Positions 35,801-50,800 of a DNA stretch of 64,000 bases are shown here, piece by piece (position 1 is the stretch's first letter; each line of letters starts with the position of its first letter). The notes below the pieces were generated by a model. That model made no database searches, was not told the DNA's origin, and saw only the letters and a program-made list of their open reading frames with translations. A program made the translations under genes and the position numbers. Origin of the DNA: Bedellia somnulentella (lineage: Eukaryota; Arthropoda; Insecta; Lepidoptera; Bedelliidae); the NCBI GenBank assembly GCA_963576735.1, contig OY755184.1, positions 5,332,001 to 5,396,000 on the forward strand. The letters are read 5' to 3'.

Positions 35801-38800
35801 TGTACATGTACAATGTAGGATACCTACATGGTAGGGTAAATTGATTTTTGTATGTATTACCATTTAAAACGTTAGGCGATAGATATTAAATTGTTTAGAT
35901 TGTAATAATCAGAGATAGATAGTAGGGTGAATTTAATTTTGTTTGACTGGCACTGACTCAAAAATTAATTTAAGCGAATTTTAAGATTTAGGTAGGTTGA
36001 ACTGACGCGTGTGGAATAAAGAAATTCTTAAGGTGTTAAACACAGTACTCATATTTAATTAAAAAACTTATTACTTATTTCTTACTTTTTAGTACTTGAT
36101 TGTTTATTTTTGGTTGTTTTTTCAACTTTGAAGTCGGTTTTCTTTTTGTTAATAATTATATTATTTTACGAGTTTGAGAAATGGGTAGACCTGGCAAAGA
36201 TGCTTCTCGGATGAGGAAACGACGGTTACTATAGTTTTCATCGTATTTCCGGTATTTCTATTATTGTATCAATTAAAGATTTTGGCATATTGCACAGTAT
36301 TAAATAGGCTCAACCATATGTAACTTTACATTGTTCTTGAAATCCCACGAAAGGCGATGGTCTACAATTCTAAACCTTGACTCAAAAAAGACTCAAAAGT
36401 TTACGCCGAATATCTCTGAAGGGGTTAGCAGAGGTACTAATACTTCTGAACATAACGTGACATTGTCACCTGTTGTTCAGAGTACCCACGATTTGCTTCG
36501 ACGGATAAATATATATATGTCGCAGCCAACTGGTTAAACCAGCCAGCTGACAAAGCAGCTAGCCGCTTAATTAAACGCCGGCTCCTAGTAAAGGGCTAAA
36601 CCTCAGTCAGCCATTTAGTTGAACACAACGTCCTACCACTTGGCTGAACGTTGTATTGCCGTCTGGTTATCTAGGGTGACTATGACTAAAATTTTTTTTC
36701 GTAGGTACTTATTATGTCGGCAATACATTAATTATATTCATTTAATACAATATTAACAATTAAATGGCACAAAGCTATGGCACAGTAACTAAAAGTATAA
36801 AACAGGTACCGACTTATTAATAATGAACATTAATATAAAAATATAAAGTACTCTTATGTATTAATTTTAACTCTGTATTAATTTATTTTTTGAAATTTCC
36901 ATTATTTCAAACTTATTTAAACAGTTATTCTACAAATTTTAACAGAAAAATAATGTAACGTCAGCTCAAACCAACGGGCTAACCATTCAATCAGCCGGGT
37001 GATTGAACGTTCGGTGACGACAATTCATTTTACTAGCGGGCTAGCCTTTTAACTAGGAGCCGGCGTTTAATTAAGCGGCTAGCTGCTTTGTCAGCTGGCT
37101 GATTTGTCCAGTTGGCTGCGACATATATATATTTGAACGAAGCGGGTAACACTCAGCAAGGAAAAGAGTACTGCACGCAGCAAGTAAACTGGTAGTTATG
37201 ATAAGTTAAATCTAAGTTAGCTTATCACACTACACGTTCACTTGCTACCAATCTCTTTCTACCGTGTCGTGTGATAACCCTTTTTTTACATAAGGTGCCA
37301 CATTTGAACAGAAGTTTCAATGTTCGCCGCCACTTGTATTTGTTTTACCTTATCCAGCCAGCTGAATAGTGTCAGCTTAGAATAGCACTAACCCATATCT
37401 ACCGGACATTTATTTATCCTTTTTTTATTGGAGTAGTGCTATTGTAGTTCTAAGCTGACACTACACAGCAAATTTTACTACTCAAATATTAATTTGAACT
37501 ATTTACAGTGCCCCTGTAACATTGAAAACTTACAAACCCAGCAAAATAACCATAAATATAACTTCATATCAACAAATACATCGTAGAAAAATAGAGATAA
37601 CTGTTTGCAGCCATCAATTTCCAACTGATTAATTTCATATAAGTATATTAAGAACGCTGGCTTCAAAACTGCATCAAAGCCTGTTCAATGTCAACGACCA
37701 TACGAGCGACAGTTCGCGAACAACTTGTTTCATTTACAGTTCCTCTAACGTAAAACTAAGAGAGTAATCAATATAACTAATTACCCCATATATCATTAAG
37801 TTGGTCGTGTGTTCCTCAACTGTGCCGCTGTTATTTACATAAAATAACATTTGGTGAAGTTTTATCGGTGCTGTTATATTCGGAATGGAAATTTTCCACA
37901 CTTAGAGTTGACCCCATGATAGCCAGTTGGGATGTAAACTGTAAAGCATTTGAAATCACCATGGAAATTTTCCACACAGAGTTGACCCCATGATAGCCAG
38001 GTGGGATGTAAATTTACAGCATTTAAAATTGCGAAGGGGTATAAAACCAGAACAGAAATCAATAAAAGAGTAAAGTATTAATTAAATAATATTATTAATA
38101 TGGCACATTTATATGGCAGGTGTCCGCAGTATGAAGAATAAAAGAGCATGTATGAAAAGATTGATGGATGTAAACGAAGCCAGAGAGGTTTGCCAAGATC
38201 GTACAAAGTGGCGATCGATAGTCTCTGCCTACCCCAATGGGAACTAACGGCGTGAGAATATGTATGTATGTATGTATTTATATGGCACCTTATAAAAACA
38301 AATGTACAAAAAAAATAAATTCCGTTTTACAAAGAACTAATCAATGAAGAAGCAATACACTTTTTAGTTGACTGAAAACTTTGCGGTGATGCGCATATTA
38401 TTTTTTTATTTGGGCACGTAATAGCAGCATATTCAGTAAACTATATGCAAAGGTATTTATTGAAAGAATGATGAAGGAACAAAATTTTGAAAAGGAATGG
38501 GATGTAAGGATTTATCTTCTCTTTAAGACGCATCACCGCAAAGTTCTTAGACAACTAAAAAGAGTATTGCTCCTTTTTTCTAACGGACATAGTAAGGATA
38601 TAATAACGCTTTTGTTATGCCTCCTGGTGCCGAATCTGGAAGCTCATTATTGGACACATAGGAACTTTGCTATGGCACAGTCGCTTATAAAAACCTAGAA
38701 TATTTTATATGTTATTGACAATTAAATATGAATATTTAATTGTCAATAACATCCAATACGGATGTCTAATTCAAAAGAATTGAACAAAACCAAAATGATT

Positions 38801-41800
38801 TAAAATATTAGTCATAAAAGAAAAGCTTCCACGACGCGTTCAACTGATGTCATTTTTCGCAACATAAAAAAAGCTATCGCTCGCTTCAGCTCCAAAAATT
38901 GTGTATTATCTTTATCCTAGTTTGTCCTCCACACTACGAGGATAAGAAGCAACAAACTGTTTAGTCTTATTAAGCGGATATTTTTTTAACAAGAAAACAA
39001 AGAAACTAACACTTATCAGTTGTCGCCATTATTTAACTAATCACGTAACCAAGTGATACCTGGAGGGCAATTCTCGCAAGTTCGATATCATTACTATCAT
39101 AGAAATTATATCAAGTGTTCAATGTCATGTGAAAAATATCACAAAGTGAAATATATTTCTATTGATAGATTGAAACTGTATTCTCGCACACGGTAGTAAT
39201 TTTTCCTTAGACATTAAAGAACGAAGACCGAAATCAATGATCCAAGCGAATGAATTGAACGAAAGGTCAGTTTAACTGTCATCTTAGATATGAAAAGGTC
39301 TTCATATCTGTCAATATTTTTACTCGACATTGGCGAAATAATTGTGGCAAACACGATTGAAGCCACCTTAAAAAATTGAATATTGAATTTGTCAATATTT
39401 ACATATGTTTTGGTTTGTTTAAATTTTCCTTTAAGTGTTTTTTTCCGGAAACTAGCAAAGTCTGAATTCCCAAATGGACCATCCGACAACCGAATTTAGT
39501 TTTTGAAATTTTATTATGGAAAAATAATATATTTTTTATATTTTAATAATATAATTAACGTTGATCCAAGTAGTTATTATTTACAACTTCTAAGACTATT
39601 TGATCTATGATCCATTTAATATATTAACCTACATTTTAGTTTTCTATCTGTAAGTATTCAAACAAAATTTGAAAACAAAATGGCTACCGTTCGCACGACA
39701 TCTTCAAATATCATCATATCGTCTGATCGTGACCACACGATATCATCCTTTGATATATATCATCATATCGGCTGGTTTTCAATAGAAAAATATCGATCGG
39801 ATGGAGTGAGAATAGCTCAAGTCAAATATCGGTCGCAAAATATCACAAAAATGATAAATATCGAAAGTGATATAAAATCTACCGTGTGAGAATTGCCCTC
39901 CTGGGTGGAAAATTTTTAGCTTCGATACAAAAACAAATCACATGTAGTTATCCGTTCAGTGGCATAAATGACTCAAACTCACAGAATCACACGTATATTT
40001 AATCATATGCCGTATATCCCCGAAGGGAACTATAAGTACCTCTGCCAACCCCTTCCGGGATACACGGCGTGAACATTGAGTTGAGCTGAGTTACTTTGCT
40101 TACTTGTATCATCAAATACATTGTACCTTCGGCGGCAAAAGGATATAACTTCATTTTTTTGGTTGAGTTAAGTATGACGAAATGTTCAGAAAGCACCACA
40201 TTATTAGTGGAACAGACTTTTATGCAGTTAAATTTTAAATCGCCAGAGGGCGCGAGTTCGCCCTTGTATTTTTGGCACCTTTACAAGCAGTTTGAAAAGG
40301 TTTTATGGCGCTATTGTAAAATTGCGAATAGTACAGTATAATAGTAATGATACCCTTGTTTCACCAAAGAAAAATAAGTACGATGTATTGTTTCTAATCG
40401 TAAGCGCAATCTTCTTAATATTTTTTATCATCATATCTATGCATCTTTTTATGTACAAAAAATATCTTCAATAGGAAATTAAGTTTTCAATGTATTAAGA
40501 TTGTAAGGGCCCGTTTGAAAAATAATCATGCTTCTGCCTTTTCTCATAGAGGGATTCGAGCTTACCCTTGGGTGGTACGGAACGGACGGATTGTGAATTG
40601 GAATACTTTAATGACTACTACCAATCGATGATAGTAGCCGAGACAAAAAAGTGCCCTCCGAAGCATGGAATTAACTTAATTTTATAGATGATTATCTCAG
40701 AGTTATTTCTGTATATTTGTTCCTAAGGCTCGAATCTGGAATCTCCAGGTTTTGAGTATAACGCTCACATCTTTCCGCCGAGGCACTTTTACACCACGTA
40801 GAAAACATTCACTTACTTAACTAAAAAGCTGATTCCTAACTACCAGATGCAAGGGTTGAAATACTTTGTAGCGTTCTTAAAAATCAGATTTGGAAGACCA
40901 ACAACCAACATGGTTAAAACTACTTAAATCAATAATTTTATTATTTTATGACAGTGATAACTGAAAAGTTTTCGAAACTTCAGGCTTTAAAAACCATGTA
41001 ATAACACGCGATTAAATTTCCGAAAATCAATAGGTGTTTTTATTGTAATATCCAATCGCGAAAATCTTAGCAAATACTTTTATACATGGTGTTATAAGAA
41101 AATGTATCAATTTTCTAAAGGAAGTATCATTGATATAAATCTATAACTTATATTGTAGTTTGCAAGGAAAATCGTCTTCATCCTGGTTTTTACACAAACA
41201 CTCATTACTACAATTTATACACAATATAGCGTTGAGGAAATAATACTTATTTATAGTTAAAGAGGAAATTAGATACGACTTATTGAATGACTCGCGTTAG
41301 TGGTTTGCTTAAATGTATTTTAGACACGGGTAACTTCTAGTCTGAAGGTAAGGCAATAAGCGCATCCCAACTTTACATTATTAATGACAATGTGACTATT
41401 TTATGACTTGTCTGCTGAAGGGCAAGCACGAGCCGTGTTTAAACTAGTTATCGCGTGGGATAAAGCAGCCATCTCTTACGCACTTACTTAGTATCGTATA
41501 CTGCCATCTCATCCTAACCGTTATCGTGTCGATAAAATAGTTCCCGTGCTTGCCCTTTTCCACTTATACCTCTAAAGTGGTGATGGTGTTTTTTCGTGTA
41601 TAGGAGTTTGAATAGAAAATAGGGTATAGTCACAATGTCTAAGCGTTTGTCTACTATTATTTTTTACGCTTTAAGGGTTCTAAGGGGAAGCTTAACTACA
41701 TAGTACAGCTACATAGCTGGACACCCATCTGCAGCTATTCTCTATTTTACAAACAACAAAAAACTTCCAAATATAGCTGAATAATTAGTAATTCTGAAAC

Positions 41801-44800
41801 TTTGACGCCTACTTTTGGGATTTACATAATTTGGTAGGTAATAAAATTTAGTCATTAGAGATTTCATTTCAATCGATTGTATTAAATATTAAGTAAGTTC
41901 AGGACTCGACTACCCTTTAACATTAAGTTTTTACTCGAAGTTATACTCTGTGAGCCAGCCGTGGAATGGAGTTAAGATAGTCACCGGCTAAGTTCGTATA
42001 GTGGACGCCATAAACCCACAACGTGGACTATAAATAGATTGCAAGTCATTATATGGTAAAGTAGGGTACACTAGGAAAATTAAGTTTATAAAAAACACTA
42101 GCTGACCCGGCAAACGTTGTTTAGCCATTTCAATTATATCTAGGAATTTCTAGTCTATAAAATAAAAATAAAGTGTTAGGGGTAATTAACCCTTATCACT
42201 ACGGAGTATAAAAAAAGTTATACACCTTTTCTCAGACCTACCGAATGTGTATGCAAAATTTTATTGAAATCGGTTCAGCCGTTTCGGAGTAGTTTGGTGA
42301 CAATACTGCGACACGTGAATTTTATATATTAGATATTTAAAAGCTACATAATGATAACTAACTTTTGAAAACATGATTTATAGTTACTCCCGATGAAATT
42401 GTTGTGTACAGGTAGCCACTTTTGGTTTGTAATAAATAAAGAATAAATAAAGGAAAGAAAAATTTCGACACAGGCGGGATTCCAACCCGCGACGGGGGCG
42501 TATACCCGAGGTATTCCTTTATTTATTCTTTATTTATTAGTAATAATCCCCACATGAGGTTTTCATGAACAAAAAGATTTAAATCACTTTTGGTTTGGTT
42601 TGTGTAGGACGTAAACCCAAATTCTGTTAATTGATGATTAGTGCAAAACGAAAACAGCTAACATTTAGTGTTTTAACTACTATACTAGGCTAGGCAAGTG
42701 TGGTGGACACTTGCCCAGCTTAGGGTTAGCAGACTAGCGACTACTAGGAATAATAGCCGGGACCGACGGCATAACATGCCCTTCTAAATACAAAAGTATG
42801 TTATGAACTACTTTCATTAAATCTTACTGAGAATCGAACCCAAGATCTCTGGACTGTAAGCAATTAACAGAAGTGGTATGAAAACATACATACATATACT
42901 GACGGCTGTAAATCCCTAGAAGGTACCCCTTCCTTCGGCTACCACCAGAGCAAAGGAATTAGATATTCCTCAACCACTTTTGGAAGTTAAGTGGGGAAAA
43001 TAAAGGCTTTTGGAGGTAGGTCTCTAACAGCATCGCCCATTATCCCCAATACCCTTAGTCGCCTCTTAGGTACATCTACAGGAAAAAACGGGGTAGTGCT
43101 ATCCTATGCCGACACTATACAGCAAAGTATGAAAAATATAATTTAATAAGAAAAAATACAAACAAAAATAAAACGCACAGATGTGGCAAACGAATTTTCG
43201 ATTCCATGTATCTGTGTTCCCCTTTTAGGGATTAAAGCTGTGAGTATAAGAACTTTTGGACCAAATAGAGAATGTGCTTGAAAAGGCAGGTATCTGAGGT
43301 ATGAAGAATAAAAGAGCATGTATGAGAAGATCCATGAATGTGAACGAAGCTAGAGAGGTTTGTCAGGTTGTAACAAAGTAGCGATCGATACTGAAAATCT
43401 TTAAAAATAAATACATACATATACTACATGCATATACTCACGGCTATAAATCCCTAAAAGGGGTAGCCAGAGCTGAGAAATTAGAAATTCCTCAGCCACT
43501 TTTGGAAGTTGAGTGGGGTAAAGATGGTAGAATAAAGGTTGTTGGTGATGGGTCTCCAACCGCATCGCCCAAAAATCCCTTAAAAAGCCCCAAGTCCGTT
43601 AGTCGCCTCTTACGTACAACCACCGGAAGAAATGGGGTAGTGCTATTCTAAGCCGACACTACACAGCTAAATAAATATTATTGAAAAATCACAAAATATG
43701 TTAATACAATTCTAAAAGAGATCTTGAGGTTAAAGCGGGTTCTTATGATAAGCAAGTGAAAATTATATTCTAAGCCAACAACGCTAATACATAAATATAT
43801 ATATATTGAGCATTAACCAAACCAGATCAGTGAACAATACAAAAACTCATATTTAGAGCTTATATCTTTAAAGCACTCAGGCAGCATTTTTATACAGCGT
43901 GCAGCCATAAATGTGTCACTTTTTGTTTAAGTATAGAAACTGACTCACTGAGATATATATTTGATCCCATAATACAAGTAACAATAATGACTTGTGTTAT
44001 GGGGCTACCTTGATCTGTGTAATATAATATGTCCGTATATATTTATTATTTTTAAATGGCACAATAGCATCCACATCTTTTATATGTCACGACAATTTCA
44101 ACACAAAAATATTACATAAGCAACAACAATTAATTAAACATATCTTAAAACAGCACACGACAAACATTACAAACCGCTTCTTCATAAACCGCTCTGAATT
44201 TCTTTCGTCACCAAAGCAATCAGCAAAGAGCGCTCAATTCGTTTCGGAATCAGAAAATCAAGGAGTCAACGCAAAGAACAAAAACAGTTGGCAGTCGAAG
44301 CATTATCGTGAGACAGACAGGGCCAGGGGCGGCTAATGAGGCGGTGAGGCGCAAAGCCAGGGTGCAGAGGAGCAAGTTACCTTAGTTAGCCACCGCGTAT
44401 ATATAAGGCTGGTTTATCTCCCACCCAACAATAGTTGGAGGAACGGCGCGCCAAACACACTCGCATCTCGCTTTCACACTTTACAAGTCAAGTTCAAGTT
44501 GTGTTGTGTATTACCGCGACGGAAAAATATTCAGGTAAGCATTTTTGATTTTTAATTTGATTTAGATAGAAGTGTTTGACACCAGCGACTTAAATTTGAT
44601 TCAGAACCAAACTAAAAATATATATACTCCAAACTAATACAGTACCTATAAAAATATTAATTATATTGTGCTTCTCAATTATAATATTTCTTTCACGTTG
44701 CCCTTTACTTGTAATTGATATCACCTTACACAAACCGATTATACGGTTAGACATAGCAATTAATTTGTCCTTATGTCTAGGTTAAACCCATCGCTTGTAA

Positions 44801-47800
44801 CAAAAATATTTACTTGAATGTAATTTTCTTTTCATATAATATTATTCAAGCTAAATTTTTCTTCATGTTGATGGAGATCAATAGCATTGATGTAAATATA
44901 GAAGTAAAGAAAACTAAATACATAAGAAATACCACCAGTTGTTTTAAATTAGAACGGGTTGTAAAGCAGAACTAACAAAAAAAGCAAATTCATATCACAA
45001 AATTTGTCAAAACAATGATCTAAAAGTAGAATTAAATGTGTCTTCATTCACAAATAAAAAGTACATATGCTCATCAAAAGAAGCGACACCAATTCGATGA
45101 ATAAGGGCCACAAAGTCTCCTCTGAAATATTGATCGAACACAATAAGCCACAATGGGTGACCCTTCACGGTAGGATGGGTATCGGCCGCACCTAACTCTG
45201 GACAAACAAAAGAGGTTGACTAACATTCACTCATTATTTGCACCTACTAATCAATGGATGACCTTCGATTCTTTCCATCAACATATAAACATGAGTTTTA
45301 TTACAAGATTAAAAAATTGAAAGCGAGCCAAATGACTTCCCTTTTATCAATTAAATGTTTGTTTAATGTGGCTTCCATAAAGGTTCCCATTGTTTTTCGA
45401 TGTCCAAAAATTATGGGTGTCAGTGTCAGACCAATTTTGTTAGAAAACAATACGTGCGTTTTTTAATTATTGCCAATTCTATAGTTGATTAGTGATGAGG
45501 GTAAAAAACACAGAAACTGATGTTCTGAAACTCTGATGTTCAAGCCATTGGCTATAGCACTGGTATAAAACGATATGAAAAGCAAATTTATACTATATTT
45601 AATTTAAGTTTCCTCCAACATTTTTGGTTTTGTTTTCTCTTTTTTTAACATTTGTTCTAATTTGATATTCATGTTTACGACCAAAAGACGTTAGATCGAT
45701 ACTAAAAATAATCGGTTTTCTTACATCAGATTTGGTTCATAATTCAATTTGTAATCGACACGCTGAACTTTCATGTATTTGTAAGTAGCAAAACTAATGA
45801 AACGCCAACGATAAAATATATACTGAAAGGTGTGAACCGCGTGCATACGAGTAATAGTTAGAATTATGTAGACATAATAAATTTTGCAGTCTAAAAAGGG
45901 TAAAGATTCATTTCTTATTTCGCTGTGTCCCCATTTCTTTTCCTGGGTGACGAACGCGGCAACTAAGGGTGTTGGGGCTTTTTCAGTGATTGTCGGAGGA
46001 CGTGGCTTTAAACACATCATCGACCATATTTTAATTTACAATCATTATTACAACACATTAAACTATCAAAAATGGCTGACGGATTTATAATTCTGAGGCT
46101 CTAGTTACCCCTTTTTGGGATTTATAGCTGGGAGTATAAGTGCGTATGTACAGATTTGAAAATGACGAGCAAATATATGGAACCAGGCACTGTTAACTGC
46201 TAGGAGCTACCATAGATACCTGCCAAATGCTTGTATACTGCTCCAGCGGTCGTGAGGCTGTACATAGAAGACTGTTGTTTGCTACACAGTCGCAGCTTGG
46301 AACGTAAGCTTTTTGAACCTTTACTGCTTCAAGCAGCAATGTAAGGCAGCCCTTAAGTAACACCCTAAACTAGTACAATAAAAAACGCAAAACACCAAAG
46401 CCTAAATTTCAACTACTAGCTAAGCAAACAGTAATGTTTTATTTTCAAATAGGTATTGGTATCATTTAGCCATTCCCCATAACTTGCCTTAGTTAGCTGT
46501 GTAGTGTCGGCTTAGAATAACACTATCCCATTTCTTCCGGTGGGTGTACGTAAGAGGCGACTAACGGTGTTGGGGTTTTTAAGGGAGTTTTGGGCGATGC
46601 GGTTGAAGACCCATCACCAACAACCTTTATTTTACCATCTTTTTCCCACTCAAATTTCCAAAAGTGGCTGAGGAATTCCTAATCTCTTAGCTCTGGCTAC
46701 CCCTTCTAGGGATTTATAGCCGTGAGTATATGTATGTATGTATGTTGCCTTAGTTACGCTGTCTTTTGTAAATTTGATTCTAAATAATAATTGTGCATAT
46801 CTAAAAACTGCAACACCCGAATAAAAATTTGTCACACATGATGATTTCGTGACAAAACTATAAGTCTATGTAATCCATGAGTAATCCTGAACTTGAATCG
46901 GAAGCCGTAGAAGTCACCAAAGCATACTAATTAGCCTCGTTACATCAAAGGACAAATATTTGCGCTGTGTGATGTTCGATGGGTAAACAAACAGATTTAT
47001 TAATAGAGCTTTACAACACTTTTGTCATTAAATATGACATGTGATGTTAACTCATGCTAACAAGATTATATGTAGAGTTAGTTAGTTACAAATATATTTT
47101 ATGTCTATAATCGTCACGAATGAATAAGTAGTCACTTTACACTAAGAGGACTTTCTTCAATAAGAGGAAACGAATAAAAATCTTATCATGTTCAATCATA
47201 CAATGAAAATGGAATCGTAATTGTTAAAAGTATTGCACGAAATCTATCTATTGAAAAATTAGCAGTAAAAACGAGATTCTCTAAGTGATCACAGAATAAG
47301 ATATATGTAAAGTTATATTTTACAAAAAGGCGTTGCAAATATACAAAACGTGAAAGCTATGTTATTACATCAAGTGCGTGTCATTCAAGCAGGGGTTGAA
47401 AATTCGGGTTGTTTATAGTGTTTCACTATTCTTTTGAGTTAAAAACATAAATATACTGACGCCATTAGTTCCTATTGGGGTAGGCAGAGACTAGAGACTA
47501 TAGATCGCCAATTTGTACGATCGTGACAAAACTCTCTAGCTTCGTTTACATCCATCCTTCTTTTAAATTACCACTAGAGAAATATGGTAAATTAGTGCTA
47601 TAAAACTTAATCAAGTAATGCGCCATTCTATCATCTATGTCAGTATAATCGGCGTCGCGTTATCATGATTAATTGAGGTAAATCCACCATTGTTTAATTT
47701 TACTGAATATTGTATCAAAGCACAATTATATAATATCATAATATAAAATTTACGAGGCGCATCTAATTTATTCTAGAACACGTTATTTTTATTTTTGCTC

Positions 47801-50800
47801 TTCCTGAGATTCTTTCTGGTTTTTTTATTTACAAGGCACTTCATCTAAGTAATACACTTTTAGATTATGTTGATAGCATGTATAGCGAGCATATAATGAC
47901 GAGAATATATAAAATAGTACCTATGTACATTTGGTCAATGCTTCGAAACTATAATCTATTTTTTAAGATATTGACTAAACAAGCCCAGTATCCCTTTTGT
48001 GTAACCAAAGGAGAAAATGGTAGAATTTTTCAAAGTCGAAATCACAACATACTTATACTCTACTCAAAAAAAAAAATGTTTTAATAATAATTGGATTGAT
48101 TCTTATTACGTTACTTAAGGCACGAATTTAAATATTCCGTCGTTTTATACGTCTCTGTCCGACTAATGTCTAAAAGTAGTAACTGCAATATTTCACGATC
48201 TTTTCCATTACGCCGACAATAGAGTCATGAAAACATCCGAAGTGGATTTAATCGTGTTAGCAAAGCCATACAAGTATGTCGCTAGGTAAAGAAATCTCGA
48301 AGATTCAGACGAGACATTGAGTTGATTGCAAACATACATATGTTTTCAGCTATAGAATGATATTATTCGTATAAACTGGTAATAGCGGTGGCATAATAGC
48401 CACGGACAATATGTCAATCAAATTGATAGCCAGATTTCAGTAAACAATATCAGCGCTGTATTTCCAAGAAAAAATACAATGTGCTGATTTGTTCACGAAT
48501 GGTAACGAGCATGAAGTCAGCTATAATATGATATATTTTTATAGTATTTGTAACAAGACAAAAATAACTTATATGAAATATTATTGGTTTAGCTATATTT
48601 TTTTAAATAATTAGTTCCCATTTAGTCGATCAGTGACATTATATCTACGAGTTCACACATCGTTGAACCTAAAATTATGTAAAGTTAGGTAGAGTATGAT
48701 TTAAACAATATTCCAAAATAACAAGCTAAAAAAACTTTTTGAACTATAGTCCTGTATCGACATTTCCCAACTTAATTAAAAAAATGATTTTGACTCCAGG
48801 GTTGGAAAGTGTTGATAGTGTTATTTCGCTATACCTATCTATTTCATATCATTTCGCAAAGCAGGAAAAATAATCCTAGTCTTATCTTATGAAATAATGA
48901 TATTTTCCGCAATTGAATAATGTATGAGTGGTTCTGGCCACCTCTTCCGTTTTACAATGCACTCAGCACCGTTAGTGTATTGAGTTCATGACCACACAAC
49001 GAGCGGCACCGTTCATATGCATTTATCTATTGTACTGTCATCGGTCATCAAACAACCGTAATAAGGGCAGTGCCAAATATGCAGATATTAGCTACAAGCT
49101 AGTATTTTTTATAGCTAAAGATATCCTACATATCATTTGCTATGATTTGTACCATTCAATAAATGGTAGGTTTTTTGAGTTGAGTCTTGAGCCATTCCAA
49201 AATAAATTAACGTCAGCCACCAATTCTTATTCTTTCATACAACCTTAGTAAATCAGTTAATTTTTCCGTCTATTCAGGTAAAGTCAGTTTTTATTCACAT
49301 TTTACTAGGCTTAATATAAGACGCGAAACAATCAAGGATACCGAACGGATACGAAACCTTATTCATGAGTTATTTCATGGTATATATTCGGTAAATATTA
49401 CATCTCTTTGACACATGTTACCATATACTAGCTCCCTCCAAATTTAACTAGCTCACTAGCTAAGCTTGTTAGTGTGACCATGCTCTCACGCAACAAGAGC
49501 GAAGGGAGACGGTATATGAGATAATGGGGCTGATCAGTCCACGACAATGGGCCGTGGGTAGCCAATGTTGTGCAACCAGACCACTGCTCGAACCACTTTC
49601 GACATGAGCTTCGATTGGTAGGACGAAATTGATTGCAACTCAATATATTCGACGTGTCATATCTTTTTTTAGGTAGAGTTACTTGGTATTAATGGTTTTA
49701 GGAGAAAATGGACGTATCGTAATTATTGATTAAGATATAAAAAGGCTTCTTAGAAGATTTTGGTAACTAAAATCATTGATCAAACTTTTTTTCGTATTAA
49801 ATCTCAAGCGCAGCAATAAAGCTTATATTTACAGGGTGGCCTAAAGTTCAATAAGTGGAAATCAGACGATGATTTAATTTAGAAGAGATATCAGAATTAT
49901 ATTTATTAAAACACCATTTAATATAATTTGAATGTTTTTGTTCATGAAAACCTCATGCGGGGATTATTACTAATAAATAAACTACTAAACGCACTAACAA
50001 ACTTAATAAACTACTTAAACACTACTTAAAAGTGTAAAAGAAACAAAGGATAGAAGAATTTCGCGCTGGCAGCCATTGATACGGTAGCTCAATTTGCAGA
50101 GCGACGGGGGCGTATACCCGCGGTCGCGGGTTCGATTCCCGCCTGTGAGAATCGAGATTTTTCTTTCCTTTATTTATTCATTATTTATTACCATTTAATA
50201 TAGTTGCTTGGTCCAACAGTTCTTTACATACATATACATATACTGACGGCTATAAATCCCTAGAAGGGCTAGCTAGAGCTAAGGAATGAGAAATTCCTCA
50301 GCCACTTTTGGAGGTTGCGTGGGGAAAAAGATGTTAAAATAAAGGTTGTTGGTGATGGGTCTCCAACCGCATCGCCCAAAAATCCTTAAAAAATCCCAAT
50401 ACCGTTAGTCGCCTTTTACGTACACCCACCGGAAGAAATGGGGTAGTGCTATTCTAAGCCGACACTACACGGCGAGTTCTTTATTATTCCATATTCTTCC
50501 CTGACTCATCTAAAATTTGCTGGCTGAAATATTTCCAGTTCATCAAGACGTTGTGCATAGAACCAGTGACATGAAGATGTAATTTATTTCTTTTTTTCTC
50601 ATCAGTTAATAGAACTTAACCAACTAAGCAATATTTTTTTTTATTCCCACTAAATAGAAGGCCTTCTTATATGCCCACATTAACAACAAAATGAACCAGC
50701 ATAGTTATTAAAAATGCACATAAATTGTTTGTTAATATCAAAGATTTACGACTGATTGAATTACCATGACTAATAGAGAACATGTTAGATTATCCAATAA

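Noticed and set aside
49428..49643. 71-codon frame in a GC-richer patch
   Set aside because: Some transposase-like rhythm, but no catalytic motif could be placed.
50060..50160. tRNA gene
   Set aside because: D-, anticodon- and T-arm-like parts exist, but the acceptor stem does not pair and the same core is dispersed in several copies, so it is a repeat.
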